A stretch of DNA of 64,000 nt, taken from assembly GCA_947561715.1 (NCBI GenBank), contig OX387203.1, positions 1,736,001 through 1,800,000 of the forward strand. Direction: 5' to 3'. The position numbers and the translations under genes are program-made. Below, piece after piece: positions 1-11,555 of this stretch; the first letter of the stretch is position 1, and every line of letters starts with the position of its first letter. The notes below the pieces were generated by a model, which searched no databases, was not told the DNA's origin, and saw only the letters and a program-made list of their open reading frames with translations. The stretch comes from Ascidia mentula (lineage: Eukaryota > Chordata > Ascidiacea > Phlebobranchia > Ascidiidae).

Positions 1-1347
1 TAAAAGCCAGATTTCCTGTAGCTAATGAGCAAGTCCTCTTCATTGGTATACCTTCTAATTTACCCAAGCCTCAGCAACAAAAGGTTTTTTTAGTCTCGTC
101 TCGCTCTTTTGTTACCAAACAACACTGCGGACGTGACAAAGAGTACTGCTCGTAACGAGACGCTAAACACGTTCACTGAAGCGAACATTTTTTTTGGTTG
201 TTGTTTCGTCCTTGCGATACCTGTGGCCGTGACTGAGCATTTATAGCTTCAAAAGGTTTTGATTTAATACTATTATTTCGCCGAGGGTTTTTTTAACAAC
301 CTTTCATCTCAAGCAAAACAAATATTATTCATTGCAACATCAATACAGCACGTTATGTTTGTTTAGGCATTATATTGCAGTGAGCCGTTTGATTTTCAAC
401 ACATACAAGAAAGTTGAGACTTGAAACCCGTCAATTTTTCAGCACACTTTTTGTAACATTTACCAATATGTCCTGACAATTATACGTTCAACCAACATGT
501 GAAATTTTTCCGCAACAAAATCTTGTAGGTTAATCAAGAAACAAAGTATTCAGGAGGTATTTTTTGAACAAGATACACCCTTCGCCCCGAATAATTTCAA
601 CTACCGTTGTTTGTTGTGCGTTCCGCTACACGCGCTGCTGACGACCATGGTGACGAACATTGCTGCTTTGAATGTCAAGTCAAGTTGCTTCGCACGCGAT
701 TGCCTGGTATTATCCTCAATATAGACTTGTTTGTCAACGTAGAATCTGTTCAATCGCGACATTTTTACTATTCAATTTAATGTTTTGAATAATTGATTTA
801 TGATAGTTGGAACAAAATAAACGAAACTTTTTCTAGCCAGATACTTATTCGTGTTAAGATTGCTACTGCTTTGGGTGAAGAATATCGAAATTCCGCGTCG
901 TTTAAACTGTTCGTTGGTTCAAAGTTGTATACACTCTTGTGTGTCGGTAACGTTAAATACTATTACTTTGTTGATTTGAGTTTTCTACATAACACTCTGC
1001 CTAAATAAGCATATATATAAACAGTTTTTATCTTGTTCAAGAATATTGATGATGATTTCTATTTGATATTTAGGTGGGCACCTTAACAAAGGAGGCCAAC
1101 CGCTCGACTCGCTGACAGACCAAATTTTTGACTGAGTTGCGCCACCACGACGTCTAGCGACAACTTCCACTGAATTAAAATAGTAGTAGGCAATTTTTTT
1201 TCCATGGTTAATGAACTGAAGCTTTGTATCGAGAAAACAGCTGGTATGAAAAAAATCAATATTGTTCTAAAAAAAGATCACGTTTTTCACCTTTTTCCGA
1301 AACGAGGGACAAAATGCAATCGAAAAAAACAATTCAACAGCAAAATA
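1..1347. repeat. Diverged copy of the type-A upstream flank
   Basis: No gene is supported here. Bases about 430-730 resemble stretches at about 11690-11950, 21030-21300 and 26340-26610, which include the 5' flanks of the type-A genes. Bases about 790-1000 resemble 26640-26810. This is therefore an older copy of the flank that normally lies upstream of a type-A caspase gene, without that gene. The short reading frames show no conserved pattern. Confidence 0.5.
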
Positions 1348-2245
1348 TCAAACAAAGACGACTTTCTTGCGCAACTGGCTTGTCATTGTAGGAACATATA
1401 GTCCAACCATTCTTGACATCGTTTGTGTAACCAGGAGAAAGCCTGAAAACAACAATATTTCAGTCGTTAATGATCAGTGAACTGCCGTTTATTATAAGCT
1501 TTACATTCAAATCTTATGCAATCATTGCAGACCCCATAATTACTATTACAGAATCATCTACAGAATGATTAATGGTGATTAATGTGTCAGATAACAAAGC
1601 ATTTTATGTAATTGTCAGACGTCTCATGCATGTAAACTTTGGTCTTACGCTGAGCAAATCACATTTTGTGCTGCGCACGTTTCGAAGTTCTTCACACAGT
1701 GTATGGATAAATAAAGTCCCACCTTCACTGTTGGGTTCCGGTTCTGTTCAATAAACAGAAGTATCAGCAAGTTTAGGATGTCCATATATGGACAATCTAT
1801 AGATCTTCATAATATTTTTTATTTTTTTTTATTATTACTAAAACGAACCTGGAGATGTTGAGTAAAAGATCAGCGTGTCCGCAGTGTCTGGAATGATATG
1901 GTTGGTGGTTGGATTGCTCGTCCCAGCATCTACCATTACATCTGTCGCCTAAACAAGAAGTGAACCTGACGTGCCAACCCTTTACCACGATAAACGCATG
2001 GTCACATTCATCTAATGATGACGTTAACTGCTACTAGATAATAAAATTATCATGACCAATTGGTCAACGTTAACTCGCCACTAACAATCTGTTTTCCTAT
2101 GTTTTTTTTTACTTGCTGTATGTTATTTAAAAAGGCCATATAGAGAGATACACAATGCCTCATTGTACCTGAATCATGAATATCTTGGGCTTTCCGCGTA
2201 ACGCTAGGCACTCAATTCCATGAAAGCGTTGAACAAAGAGGCTAA
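1348..2245 (-). pseudogene. Domain-2-only remnant of the double-caspase gene
   Basis: On the minus strand this holds recognisable counterparts of exons 9 (part), 10, 11 and 12 of the double-caspase gene described at 8803-11555 and 33632-36532, all from the inactive second domain. Exon 10 (about 1851-1953) reads through IIPDTADTLIFYSTSP between good splice sites. Exon 11 (about 1646-1754) keeps GGTLFIHTLCEELRN. The last exon has a one-base deletion against its paralogues. Everything upstream of exon 9 is missing, so there is no start and no active domain. It is most likely a dead host-gene fragment. Confidence 0.65.
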
Positions 2246-4019
2246 TCGTTTTCCTGGACAATCAGCATTGGAATGTTTAGCAGGGTGTGAAATAAAATAA
2301 AACAGGACACGAAAAATGTTACGCTTTACCGATCACAACAATTTGTATTTTAATATTACTGCCATTTGCTATGAAGCTATGATAGCCTATAAATGCGTTT
2401 GTACAATGAGGAATGTATGATGAAAGTCTGTCAATTCGCTTTTGTTTGCTCTAGGGTAATTGCAAGAACCAGGATACGTCAATATATACTTTGTGGACTT
2501 TTCTTCACAGCGTGCCTACTTTGTAACCTATAACGTGCCAACTTGACTGTCAAATAATTGTAGTTCGCAGTGCCGTTTACTCAGACAACAGAGCAACGAA
2601 ACGGCAGCAAAAGTTGAATAAGGGAGTACGTACAATATAACTGGTTGATTACTGAGATGCGAATTAACCAATCGTATTCCATACCCATAATATTCGTTTA
2701 AATAATCTCCTAAACCTGGTGAAGTCGGGACGTTCGCCTTGCACGTGGTGTGTCCGGTGCCGTGGAAAGAACCTTGTATTTAAAGCTTTTAGATGTGACG
2801 TTTCCGAGTACATATGTAATGTAAGTTATGTTTATTACAGGTGCTACGACGGGACAACAAGCAGACAAACATTTACACGGCAAGTTATACACAAACCACC
2901 AGACTCAAATTATGCGGAAATAAGGCGCAAAAAAGGAACCTACTGCGTTAGATATGGTAACAAACGTTGCACCTAATTTTGATACGAACAGCACAGGTAA
3001 TATCTGATAAATGTCGTAAGGTACAGTCAGTATCGAACTCATCCTATTTAAAAAAAAAACATTTGCAAAGTCCACGGCTGCCACAAGGTTTACGGTGCAG
3101 GCAAATTTATCACAAGATTATGAAACTTTATTGGCCTTTTACACCTTTTTATTTTCGTATTCTTACAAACAAAGGAGAGTTACGAAATACAACGTAGATA
3201 TTATTGCATCAACCTGAAGATGCCAATCATATAAGCTTTGTTTGTTGTGCTGAGAATTCGTTTCCGGCTTTCCACCACCTCCGCATTACGCACATTTGTG
3301 ACGTGAGTGGCCAAGTCAATATTTATGCACTTTGCCTTTTTAAAGGCTGTCCATGCAAGAAAATATTGACCTGACTTTTCGAAAATGTCCCTTTTCATAT
3401 TTCACCTTGCTTCGTACATTATTAAACGACCAATTTTTTGGGGTGTTATCCAAAGAATGTGTTCCAAACCTCCGAATATGTTACCACTTCCACGTTTAAG
3501 CGTCCAACGCATATTACTGTGGAGTGAATTGTGGGTGTTGTGGGTTATGGTATTTTGAACGTCACATCTGGAGCTTGTTCAGTCGTATACTATAATTGCA
3601 TGAGATGTTTTGAGGGATGTTTATTTTTGAAACTGCGAGTCAATCAATCTTCTCACATTCCAAAAAATACCTATAAATTCGCCTCGCACCCCAAAAATGC
3701 CTTTGTAATTAAATCGTTTATCTGTGACGTTATACTTGCCGATTAAACATATAAATATAGTATTTATACAAACTAACAGCACAAGCGTTGGGGAATATAA
3801 TAACAAATCACAAATATCCTACTAAAAGACTTGTGACACTAATTTCCAAAGCTTAAATTACACTTTCTCATAACAGCATTACGAAATAACACGCAACAGA
3901 TAAGTGAAAACGCTAAAACTTTGAATATCATTGAAATCTTGTAATATACAACTGATATTTGCTCTGAAAAGGTGAATAGCGCTTGATGTGATGTTTGTGC
4001 AAAATATTAGCATAACATA
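2246..4019. other. Intergenic, old duplicated flank
   Basis: No gene is supported. Bases about 3200-3400 resemble 18560-18730, so part of this is an older copy of an array flank. A reading frame of 85 codons at 2719-2976 overlaps another on the opposite strand and shows no recognisable family. Confidence 0.4.
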
Positions 4020-4665
4020 TCAATTAAAGACAACTTTCTTGCGCAGCTGGCTGGTCATTGTGGGAACATGTAGTCCAACTACTTCTGACATCGTTTGTGT
4101 TACCAGGGAGAGAGCCTGAAAACAACAATTATTTCTTTCCAAGCCCTTTATGCTGCGAAACTTCACCACTTACTGAATGTAAATCACATCTTGAGCTCCG
4201 CATGTTTCGCAGTTCCTCACACATGGATAAATAACGTTCCGCCTTTAGTGCTGGTTTGGGGTTCTGTTGAATCAAAAAGATGCATATATACTTTATAGTA
4301 ACAAGGCGTGTTTGGTAAAAAATCATTGTATCGTGCAAATTCGGTCAATTATAATGAATCCCCCTTTCAAGCAGTTGTAATCGATTGATCACTGGAGATC
4401 GAATGTATGTTCCTGTCCTGGCCTAATTTCCCTCAAAAACAAAATGTCAACATGGAGACGTTATACTTTTCTTTAGTGATTAAATTTTTGGCTTCAACGT
4501 TGCTTTATGTCCGTGTACTTCAAACTTAAGTTATCGCAACCACATAATTTTTTTCAAAAACAAACCTGGAGAAGTTGAGTAAAAGATCAACGTGTCCGCA
4601 GTGTCTGGGATGATGTGTTTGGCCTTCCCTCCGTTATTCTCCGCATACACCACCTCATATGGAGC
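4020..4665 (-). pseudogene. Domain-2-only remnant, exons 10-12
   Basis: Minus-strand counterparts of exon 10 (from 4665, beginning APYEVVYAENN and ending YSTSP), exon 11 and exon 12 of the double-caspase gene. Exon 10 opens with Ala-Pro exactly where an active caspase has Ala-Cys, as in the intact genes. Exons 1-9 are absent. The spacing between exons 10 and 11 is larger than in intact copies. I take it as a broken piece of a former array unit. Confidence 0.6.
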
Positions 4666-5149
4666 CTAGAAAAATTCCGCCATAAAGAAATGAAAAAATA
4701 TTTATCACTGTTTCGGCAAGATAACATAACACATTACTTATAGTATCGTGCATTGAAAAGAAAGCATTACGTTAGAAATAGCTTTAATTTACTGAGCAAA
4801 AAAGTGTTGGTAGAGTACTGATTCCGTTTCGAAAGGAACTTTAATCGGTCTGTATAAGAAGCTTAACTACGCCTGAATCCGTTGTAGTTGGAAATAAACA
4901 CAAAAAGTGAAAGTCAGTGTTTGCTTTCCACCAAACATACTTTCTGCCTTTCATACCTTGTTCACACTTAAGTCTGAATGCCTAAAAACACCAATAATTC
5001 AGTTGTAAATGATCAGGGAGCTGCCGCTCATTACAAGCTTTACATTCAAATCTTATGCAAGCATTGCAGACCCCACAAGTACCTTTACAGAATCATGTAC
5101 AGAATGACTAATGTGTCAGATAACAAAACATATTATGGAATTGTCTGAC

Positions 5150-5388
5150 GTTCAATGCACGCAAACTTTGGTACTTACGCTGAGCAATCGCATCTTGTGC
5201 TCCGCATGTTTGCGGTTCTGTTGAATAAACACAAGTATTAGCAAATAGGAACGTCCACAGAATTTTGTTTATGTATGTTTTGGACAAAGTAAACTTTGCG
5301 CTATTTTATTATTACTAATACGAACCTGGAGAAGTTGAGCAAAAGATCAGCGTGTCCGCAGTGTCTGGAGTGATGTGGTCGGTGGTTA
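5150..5388 (-). pseudogene. Interrupted domain-2 exons 10-11 fragment
   Basis: Part of exon 11 (about 5180-5230, internally shortened) and the 3' half of exon 10 (about 5325-5388) of the double-caspase gene are recognisable on the minus strand. The exon-10 similarity stops abruptly at about 5388, where unrelated TTCGGCCGAA-rich sequence begins, so another element interrupts or truncates it. Confidence 0.5.
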
Positions 5389-5740
5389 AAATTTTTGCAA
5401 AATTCGGCCGAAACCGAAACTTTTGTACTGCATGCAACACTGGTACGCAAAGTTTAGTATAGTTTAGAATCATAGTTCAAACTGTACTAGTGTGTTTTAT
5501 TTGTTAATTGTCACCGAAATCAACATTAAGCAGTTGGTACAGCATTCTTTAAGTGCCAATAAAAGGTTGTATGATAGGATCAGATGCATTCTAGCACATG
5601 TTTTGTTTAAATTTATTGCGATTTTAAGGAGATGGATACCAAAATTAGTTTCGGTTCATTCGGCCGAATTTGTTCGGCAAATTTTGCCGAATATTCAGTT
5701 TCGGCCGAATAAAAAAAATGCTGTTTCGGTGCATCACTAG
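5389..5740. mobile_element. hAT-like MITE, one end visible
   Basis: The stretch is rich in TTCGGCCGAA and TTCGGCAAA motifs and ends in TTTCGGTGCATCACTA at 5724-5739. That terminal pattern is widespread at the ends of hAT-superfamily elements in animals. The opposite end is not recognisable and abuts a caspase exon at 5388, so the copy looks truncated. No transposase reading frame is present. The superfamily is inferred from the terminal motif only. Confidence 0.4.
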
Positions 5741-7824
5741 TTTACGGGACCTCTAAAGCGATTAAGTCAGCTTAAACCCAGTTGCGACAAATGCCGCGAA
5801 GAAGTTAGGATTAGGTAATTTGTTTATGAGGTTGTGCGTTGAGGGTTTGCTGTTTACAATAAACCTTAAAAGTAATAAACTAGTTCTAGTACAACTACGT
5901 GGGTATGCTCTATGCTGCAGGGGCGAGAAGGGTGTGCTTACTCGAGTTAATTTTGATAAATACTGCGCAAGTGTTAAATGAATTGCACAAGCATCAAGAT
6001 ACAAACAAGCAGCATTCGTTTTGAGGACCTAAGTTGCATTTTGGAGACCTGAAGGAAACAAATGCATTGCAGGAATGATGACACTTTTGAAAGAAGAATG
6101 CACTTGTGTTAACTGTTTTCATTTGCTGCTGGATGTGCTATAATATAATAAGTCAATGCAAACTGGTTGTTTATTCATATTTAGGCTACTGCATCTTATT
6201 TATGCAAGGATTATTTGAACAACAATCAACCATAAAATACAAAAGCAGGCTTATTTAAACCTTTTCTGTTTGACACAAGTTTATGTTATGTAACTATCAC
6301 ATCTTCTGTATATTTGTTTTAAATTAATTAACATTGGGCTGGTATGAAACATTCCATTTAGTCTTTTCTGACACTCAATTGTACATGGGATTACGGAATT
6401 AGACAGCTTCTGAAAAGGATCCTGTGAAGAAGAACAGAGATAATTAATACTAACATGAAATTTTCACTTGAATACTCTTACCATGGTGTTGTTGTGAACA
6501 CATTCCAGGAAAATGCAGCCTTTTAGTTTAATCAGAAATTAAAAAATATGGGTTGCAGCAGGCTTTCTAGTTAAATCATCTATTATATCTGGAAAAGTAA
6601 ACTCACATTATAATCAAGGACCAATTTGCAGCAAGCATTTGCGTAAACTAACTGCCAATAACTTTTCTCTGCATGCCTAGGTTAGAAATATTGAGTCTGA
6701 ATTTACAGCCTGTCAGCCCGAGACAGCTTAACTTAAGCTGACTTAAAAGCCCCATGTAAATTCGTCGTTTTCGCGCGTCGAATTTGAAAATCACGTGACC
6801 CGGTCACTAGTCGACTTGATGCTCAAGTCGACTTGGCCATGTAAACAGGGTTACTATTAAATACCAAAAATCTAGTTTTGAAGGCTATCACCATTTATAC
6901 TGAGTGATTTGCTTTTTTGCCAACAACAATTCCTGTAGTCAGTGACCCATGAAGATCTATTGGTATTATTCATAGAGAAAAAAAATTGATTGCAGCTGCA
7001 TCCGCCAAAACACAGCAAGGATCTGAGGAGCCTCCAGGAGGATCTTTTTGTCCTATAGGATAGCTTTCCTGTGACAATTTTTTTTGCCATTGCGCAGAAA
7101 AGGGTTAGGGCCAACATTAAATTGCAAATTGGATGAGGTTTTTGTGATTCATTTTTTCGCAAAACCATCTTACATTTTTTTGCAGCCCATTTAGCTAAAA
7201 TAATGACTGATCGGGGGCCGAAATGACCCCTAGGGGGTGCTTTAAACAACTATCTTGCAACTAATTTTCACCTTACTGCGTAGCCAAGAGGCGGGCCTAA
7301 CATAAAATCACAAATTAAGGTATACGTCTGTGATTCAATTTTGAGCTACATCCCCTTGAACATTTTGATGGTATTTCAACTAAACTTTTCACAGCACCCT
7401 GCACCAAACGTCTGACTGACTGAGAAGACTGCACCAAACACGCTGAAAATCGCCCTGTCTACACCACGTGACTTCTTGCTCATTCAACCAGAAAATTGAC
7501 CCCAATGCATCACCGGTTGCTTTGTGACGAAACTGAGACTCTCTATGACAGGGGAGTACAAAACGGGCATTCCCCGCGGGCAAAACTATTTTAATAGAAT
7601 TACTGATATGCGGTTGAAACAAAAAGTGAACTTTACCAAGATATACACATGGTTACGTACATTGATTTACTAATGATGATGTTAACATCTACAGGAAAAT
7701 AAATTACCATGACCCATTGTCCAACATTAACTTGCAAGCCACAATGTGCTTTTTTCTACTCTTTTTTTTAAAGTTGTTCGTTATGGAAAAGGCCATATAT
7801 AGAGGTACATAATGTCTCAATGTA
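5741..7824. other. Intergenic, no gene recognised
   Basis: No coding region is supported. A 125-codon frame at 6872-7249 on the minus strand resembles no family I know. A short perfect palindrome lies at 6809-6833, followed by GGCCATGTAAACAGGG, which looks like the edge of a small transposon, but I could not find a matching opposite end. Confidence 0.35.
6809..6833. repeat. Perfect 11-bp inverted repeat, 3-bp loop
   Basis: AGTCGACTTGA and its reverse complement are separated by TGC. This is a possible subterminal hairpin of a small DNA transposon; nothing else supports an element here. Confidence 0.4.
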
Positions 7825-7975
7825 CCTGAATTATGATTATCTTGGGCTTTCCGAGTAACGCTGGCACTCGATTTCATGAAATTGTTGATAAATTTCTTTA
7901 AGTTTGTACACCTGTTGGTCGCCGTCCAAAAGTTCGTCGTGGGTTTTGCTGTACGTTTTTATCACATTAACAAAC
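7825..7975 (-). pseudogene. Exon-9 fragment of caspase domain 2
   Basis: Minus-strand sequence reads VIKTYSKTHDELLDG followed by YKLKE, matching exon 9 (the p20-like core of the inactive domain). A reading-frame change occurs before the conserved KPK-I-IIQ end. A similar but open exon 9 lies at 22450-22597, about 14.6 kb to the right, so this belongs to the large block duplication. It is a lone exon and should not be functional. Confidence 0.55.
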
Positions 7976-8802
7976 AAACTTTATGACGGAGAAACGTTCA
8001 TCTACCGTAAGACTGCAACCGTTCGCACTGGCAAGTGATTGGTTTGTAGCGTTGGGTGGCGCAATAGACAACGCAAGAAGTGATGCAGCCAACAGTGATT
8101 TGACTCAGTTGGCTTGCAAACACAAAAGATACACGTCTCCGCTTTTGCTGTTTCGCCGACGTGATGAAATTAGTAAAATAAACATTGCCAAAGTAAAAAG
8201 TTTTATTTTCGATTGCTCATCTTTTCCGAAGCTTGGCCACCTGCACATTTAAGCTTCCAACGCATATGACTGTAGAGTATATTCTGGGATTGTGTGCGTA
8301 AGTGCTGGTATTTCCGGTGTGGACTGATCATCTGGAATTTGCCTAATAATATCCTTAAATTTTGCGACGTCGTAAACTGGTAACAAGCTATTTATTAATT
8401 CTGTTCGCTACCTCCGATTACAGTATGTACATTGTCACCTCGCCCTTTAAACATTATGCAAGATGCGTGTCAAAAAATGTAGTGAAAATATTAAACTTTA
8501 CAATCAAGGTGTTAAGTTAAGGCCAATGCAAGTAACAACATAGCACTGTAGTATTTACTGCTGCAAAATAGATTGTGATTTTTGATCTACATTGGTCCGG
8601 TCAAAACGGTTTAACTCAAATGCAATGAAAAAATTGAAGATTTCAAACAAGCACGTACTCGTAGCGTTTGCACGTACAGTAAAAATTGCAATTTAGCACT
8701 TTACCATAAGACGAGCGAGACAAAACTATGAATTAAATTTTCGACAACGCTTATAATTTCATGCTTTGATTGATATCCAATGTCAAAATTCTTTTTCTGT
8801 GT
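7976..8802. other. 3' flank of caspase gene A1, duplicated block
   Basis: This is nearly identical to 22604-23425. An 89-codon frame is open in both copies, but the copies differ mostly at amino-acid-changing positions, so I do not call it a gene. It is the downstream flank of the minus-strand gene A1. Confidence 0.5.
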
Positions 8803-11555
8803 TTAAGTTCTCTCTTCAACCACCCCTAACTTTATATTTTTACGTAGTTGACTTGTCATTGTTGGGACGTGAAGTCCAACCACTTTGGACATCCGTTGAG
8901 TAACCATAGTTAGAACCTGAATAAAACTGTGTTTGTTTGTTTTATTTTATTTGAAAGTGCATACTTACAGTTTTTATGTCAATTACTTTAAATTTTGCCT
9001 TCATAAGTTCTCGGCATAACGTAGATATGAACAGAGTACCCTTATCCAAGCTCCCCGGCTCTGGTTCTATGAAAGTGATTTATAGAAGGAATAAAATCAT
9101 AATTGTCGCTCGCAAAAATTTCGAAAGAGAAAGTTGCTGCTTTTGTCATTGCATCTCATGATACCAGATAAAACATGATGTTTGTTTTAACCAACTGTTA
9201 CTCATATTGACTAACCTGGAGAAGTGGAATAAAAAATCAACGTGTCGGCAGTTTCCGGAATAATGTGGTGTTCTACACAAGGAGTCGCTGCAGGCACTCT
9301 TTTTAGGGGTGCCTTGCAAAACAATAATCATTAATATTACGTTATCATGCCGCTAATGCAATTTAGGCATACCTGGATGACAAATAGTTTTGGAATTCCT
9401 TCTAACCTATAGCAATCTCTTCCACGAAAGTTGTTCACAAAATCTTTGAGTTTGTATGTACCACCATGTTCATCGTAAAGTACGTCATGCGTTTTGGAGT
9501 ATGTTTTAATAACACACACCAAGCAGTCAGTTTGAAAAGTTGGGTGCAGCGAACCTTAGTAGGGCAGGTATTTAAAGGGTGCATCAAACAATGTTATTGT
9601 CATTTGTTTTGTTTAATGCGGTTTTAGTGCTAACAAATTGCACTTCATTGCAGTTTTGCAATATGCTTATTGGCAACCACAGATTTTTTTCTGGTAAGGA
9701 TCTCTTACTTTTGATATTCTCGGTCATGGCTTGCTTGTTAGTAATCTCACGGAACACAGTTTGAAAATTTAGATAAAGTCCCACTTCACACAGAAATCGC
9801 GTATCATCGTCTGTCTAAGAAAACAATTTTTTTGTCGGGTGGAAATTCTTTCAGTTTGTGAAAAAAATAATTTTAACTTATTTTAAGGATTTTATATGCA
9901 CTGAAACAACATCGTTTTTAATACAATTGTTCAACTGATCTCCATCTGAAAATATCGCCGAACACAGGAAAACTGTTTTTGTGATAATCGCCAAATTGGA
10001 CAAAATTGGGAATATCGAGCGACACAAGATTATCCACTTTGCAAAAGTACCTCGTTACCGAAAATCACCAATAGGCCTGGTCGATATCTTTTCTGATAGA
10101 AACTGAAATTTTGTAAAAACATGACTTTGCTGATACAACCCGACAAATAGCGACAATCTATTCGGCCGAATACTTACACTTTTTGCGTGTACTGTGGTGT
10201 TATTGGTTCTCGCAGATGCAACGCAGCTGTTAGCTGGCTTGAAAACGTTGGCATCTGTATGTCCTTCAAACTTGTCTCGTTTGCAGTTGACTTATTTACC
10301 AATGTCAAAATCTAAGGCCAAGATTAAGTACATTTAAACGTCTTAAAACTTGGTCATAGTGTAGATCAGTTTGTAGGTGGAAGTGTTGATGAGCCGCACC
10401 GATCCAAAATATATAAATAATTATAGCCTAAATAAATAAAAAAAAAATTAAGTATGGATCCCTAAAAAACTTACATCCACCAAATCGTGAAGGTTTTGGT
10501 CTTTTATAGCTTTGCCAAACTCAACAATGTAATCAGAACCATCTCTCACATCCACCCACGTCTTGTAATCTTGAAAATCAGTATTTATGTTTATTTTATC
10601 ATTACTTTCTGTATATGTAGCAATAAAATAATTAGAGGCATCGAACCTGGACAAGTTGAATGAGCAACTATAAAGTGTGCTTCCTGTGGTACAGTTAATG
10701 TGCTACTTGTTAATGTGCTACGGTTTTCTGCAAACGTTGTTGCAGATGTTGCCCGGTTTTCTTGGTCTCCTCTGCACACCTGCAGAAAGGATGGTATTAC
10801 CCAAAAGAAAAATAAATACAACAGTGTAAGTATATTAATAGCCATCGGTATTCGTCACACAAACAAGTAAATTGGTTTTGTTTAAAGACCAGTACATAAA
10901 TAACAATAAAATATAAATAAAATATCATCATCATAAGTAAATCCATTGAGATCTTTGAGTCTGGAACAACCAGAAAGTTGGTAAATATGAAGATCTTGAT
11001 AGATGCAAAATGTATGTATTCTTACATTTAAAAGAAAAAACTTAGGTTTTTCAGCTAGACTTGTGCAATTTTTTGAAGTAAATTGTTCCAAAACGTAGGA
11101 TAGATCAAACTTAATTCCGTCCGATGCGTACATAGTATCGTTGCATCCACCGTGAGTCAGAATCGCCATTGCAAAGCAGGTAGCGTCACTATGATCTTCT
11201 TTTGAATCTACTGGACAACATAGTTGTGTTTTACATGTTCTATTTTAATCATTGCAATCGACAAACATTCATTAAGTAGCCTGTAGAAGTCTTCACAATT
11301 AGTGTTGCCATGTGTTTTCACATCAAATCCTACATCTTTTACAGCATTTTCCAATGTTTTGACATCTTGAGTGAATCCTTCTAGAGATGAAAAACCTGAA
11401 ACGTTCTAAAAAATATTTTTTCTTCTGAAACTAATTTTTTGATCCGTTTAAATTAAGGAGCAGAATTATACTTTGTTGGAGAAAATTGCAAATTTTCCCA
11501 TCCTCTTCCCTTGTGCGTACACTCGTATTTGATCCTCGCCTCCAGTTTCTTCCAT
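8803..11555 (-). CDS. Double-caspase protein A1, active-like plus dead domain
   Basis: Twelve exons with matching phases encode about 471 residues: 11472-11555, 11267-11405, 11026-11207, 10647-10779, 10475-10569, 10178-10311, 10051-10102, 9709-9814, 9373-9554, 9216-9312, 8969-9066, 8803-8916. Domain 1 (residues about 20-256) is a caspase p20/p10 fold without a long prodomain. It keeps the catalytic His93 (LTHGG) and Cys137 (VCRGD), and PQEAHFIVAHSTCP marks the p10 start. Domain 2 (about 257-471) repeats the fold: RPGLLVIFGNE, VCVIKTYSKTHD, PKLFVIQ, ETADTLIFYSTSP. Tyr327 stands for the His and Pro371 for the Cys. ATG 11555 is chosen because caspase homology begins at once after it. A cFLIP-like regulatory role for domain 2 is inference. 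Substrates are unknown. Confidence 0.8.

Noticed and set aside
2719-2976. An 85-codon Cys-containing frame as a small secreted protein.
   Set aside because: There is no signal peptide, the opposite strand is also open, and there is no sister copy or family resemblance.
7983-8252. An 89-codon frame conserved in both copies of the block (also 22611-22880).
   Set aside because: The copies differ at several amino-acid-changing sites and at few silent ones. Its being open in both is explained by recent duplication of the whole block.
9584-9784. Reading 9584-9814 as the C-terminal end of caspase domain 1 in A1.
   Set aside because: The true domain-1 end is exon 6 (QMPTFSSQL). This sequence aligns with the first helix of a p20 fold (domain 2), and its donor at 9708 fits the phase of the next exon.
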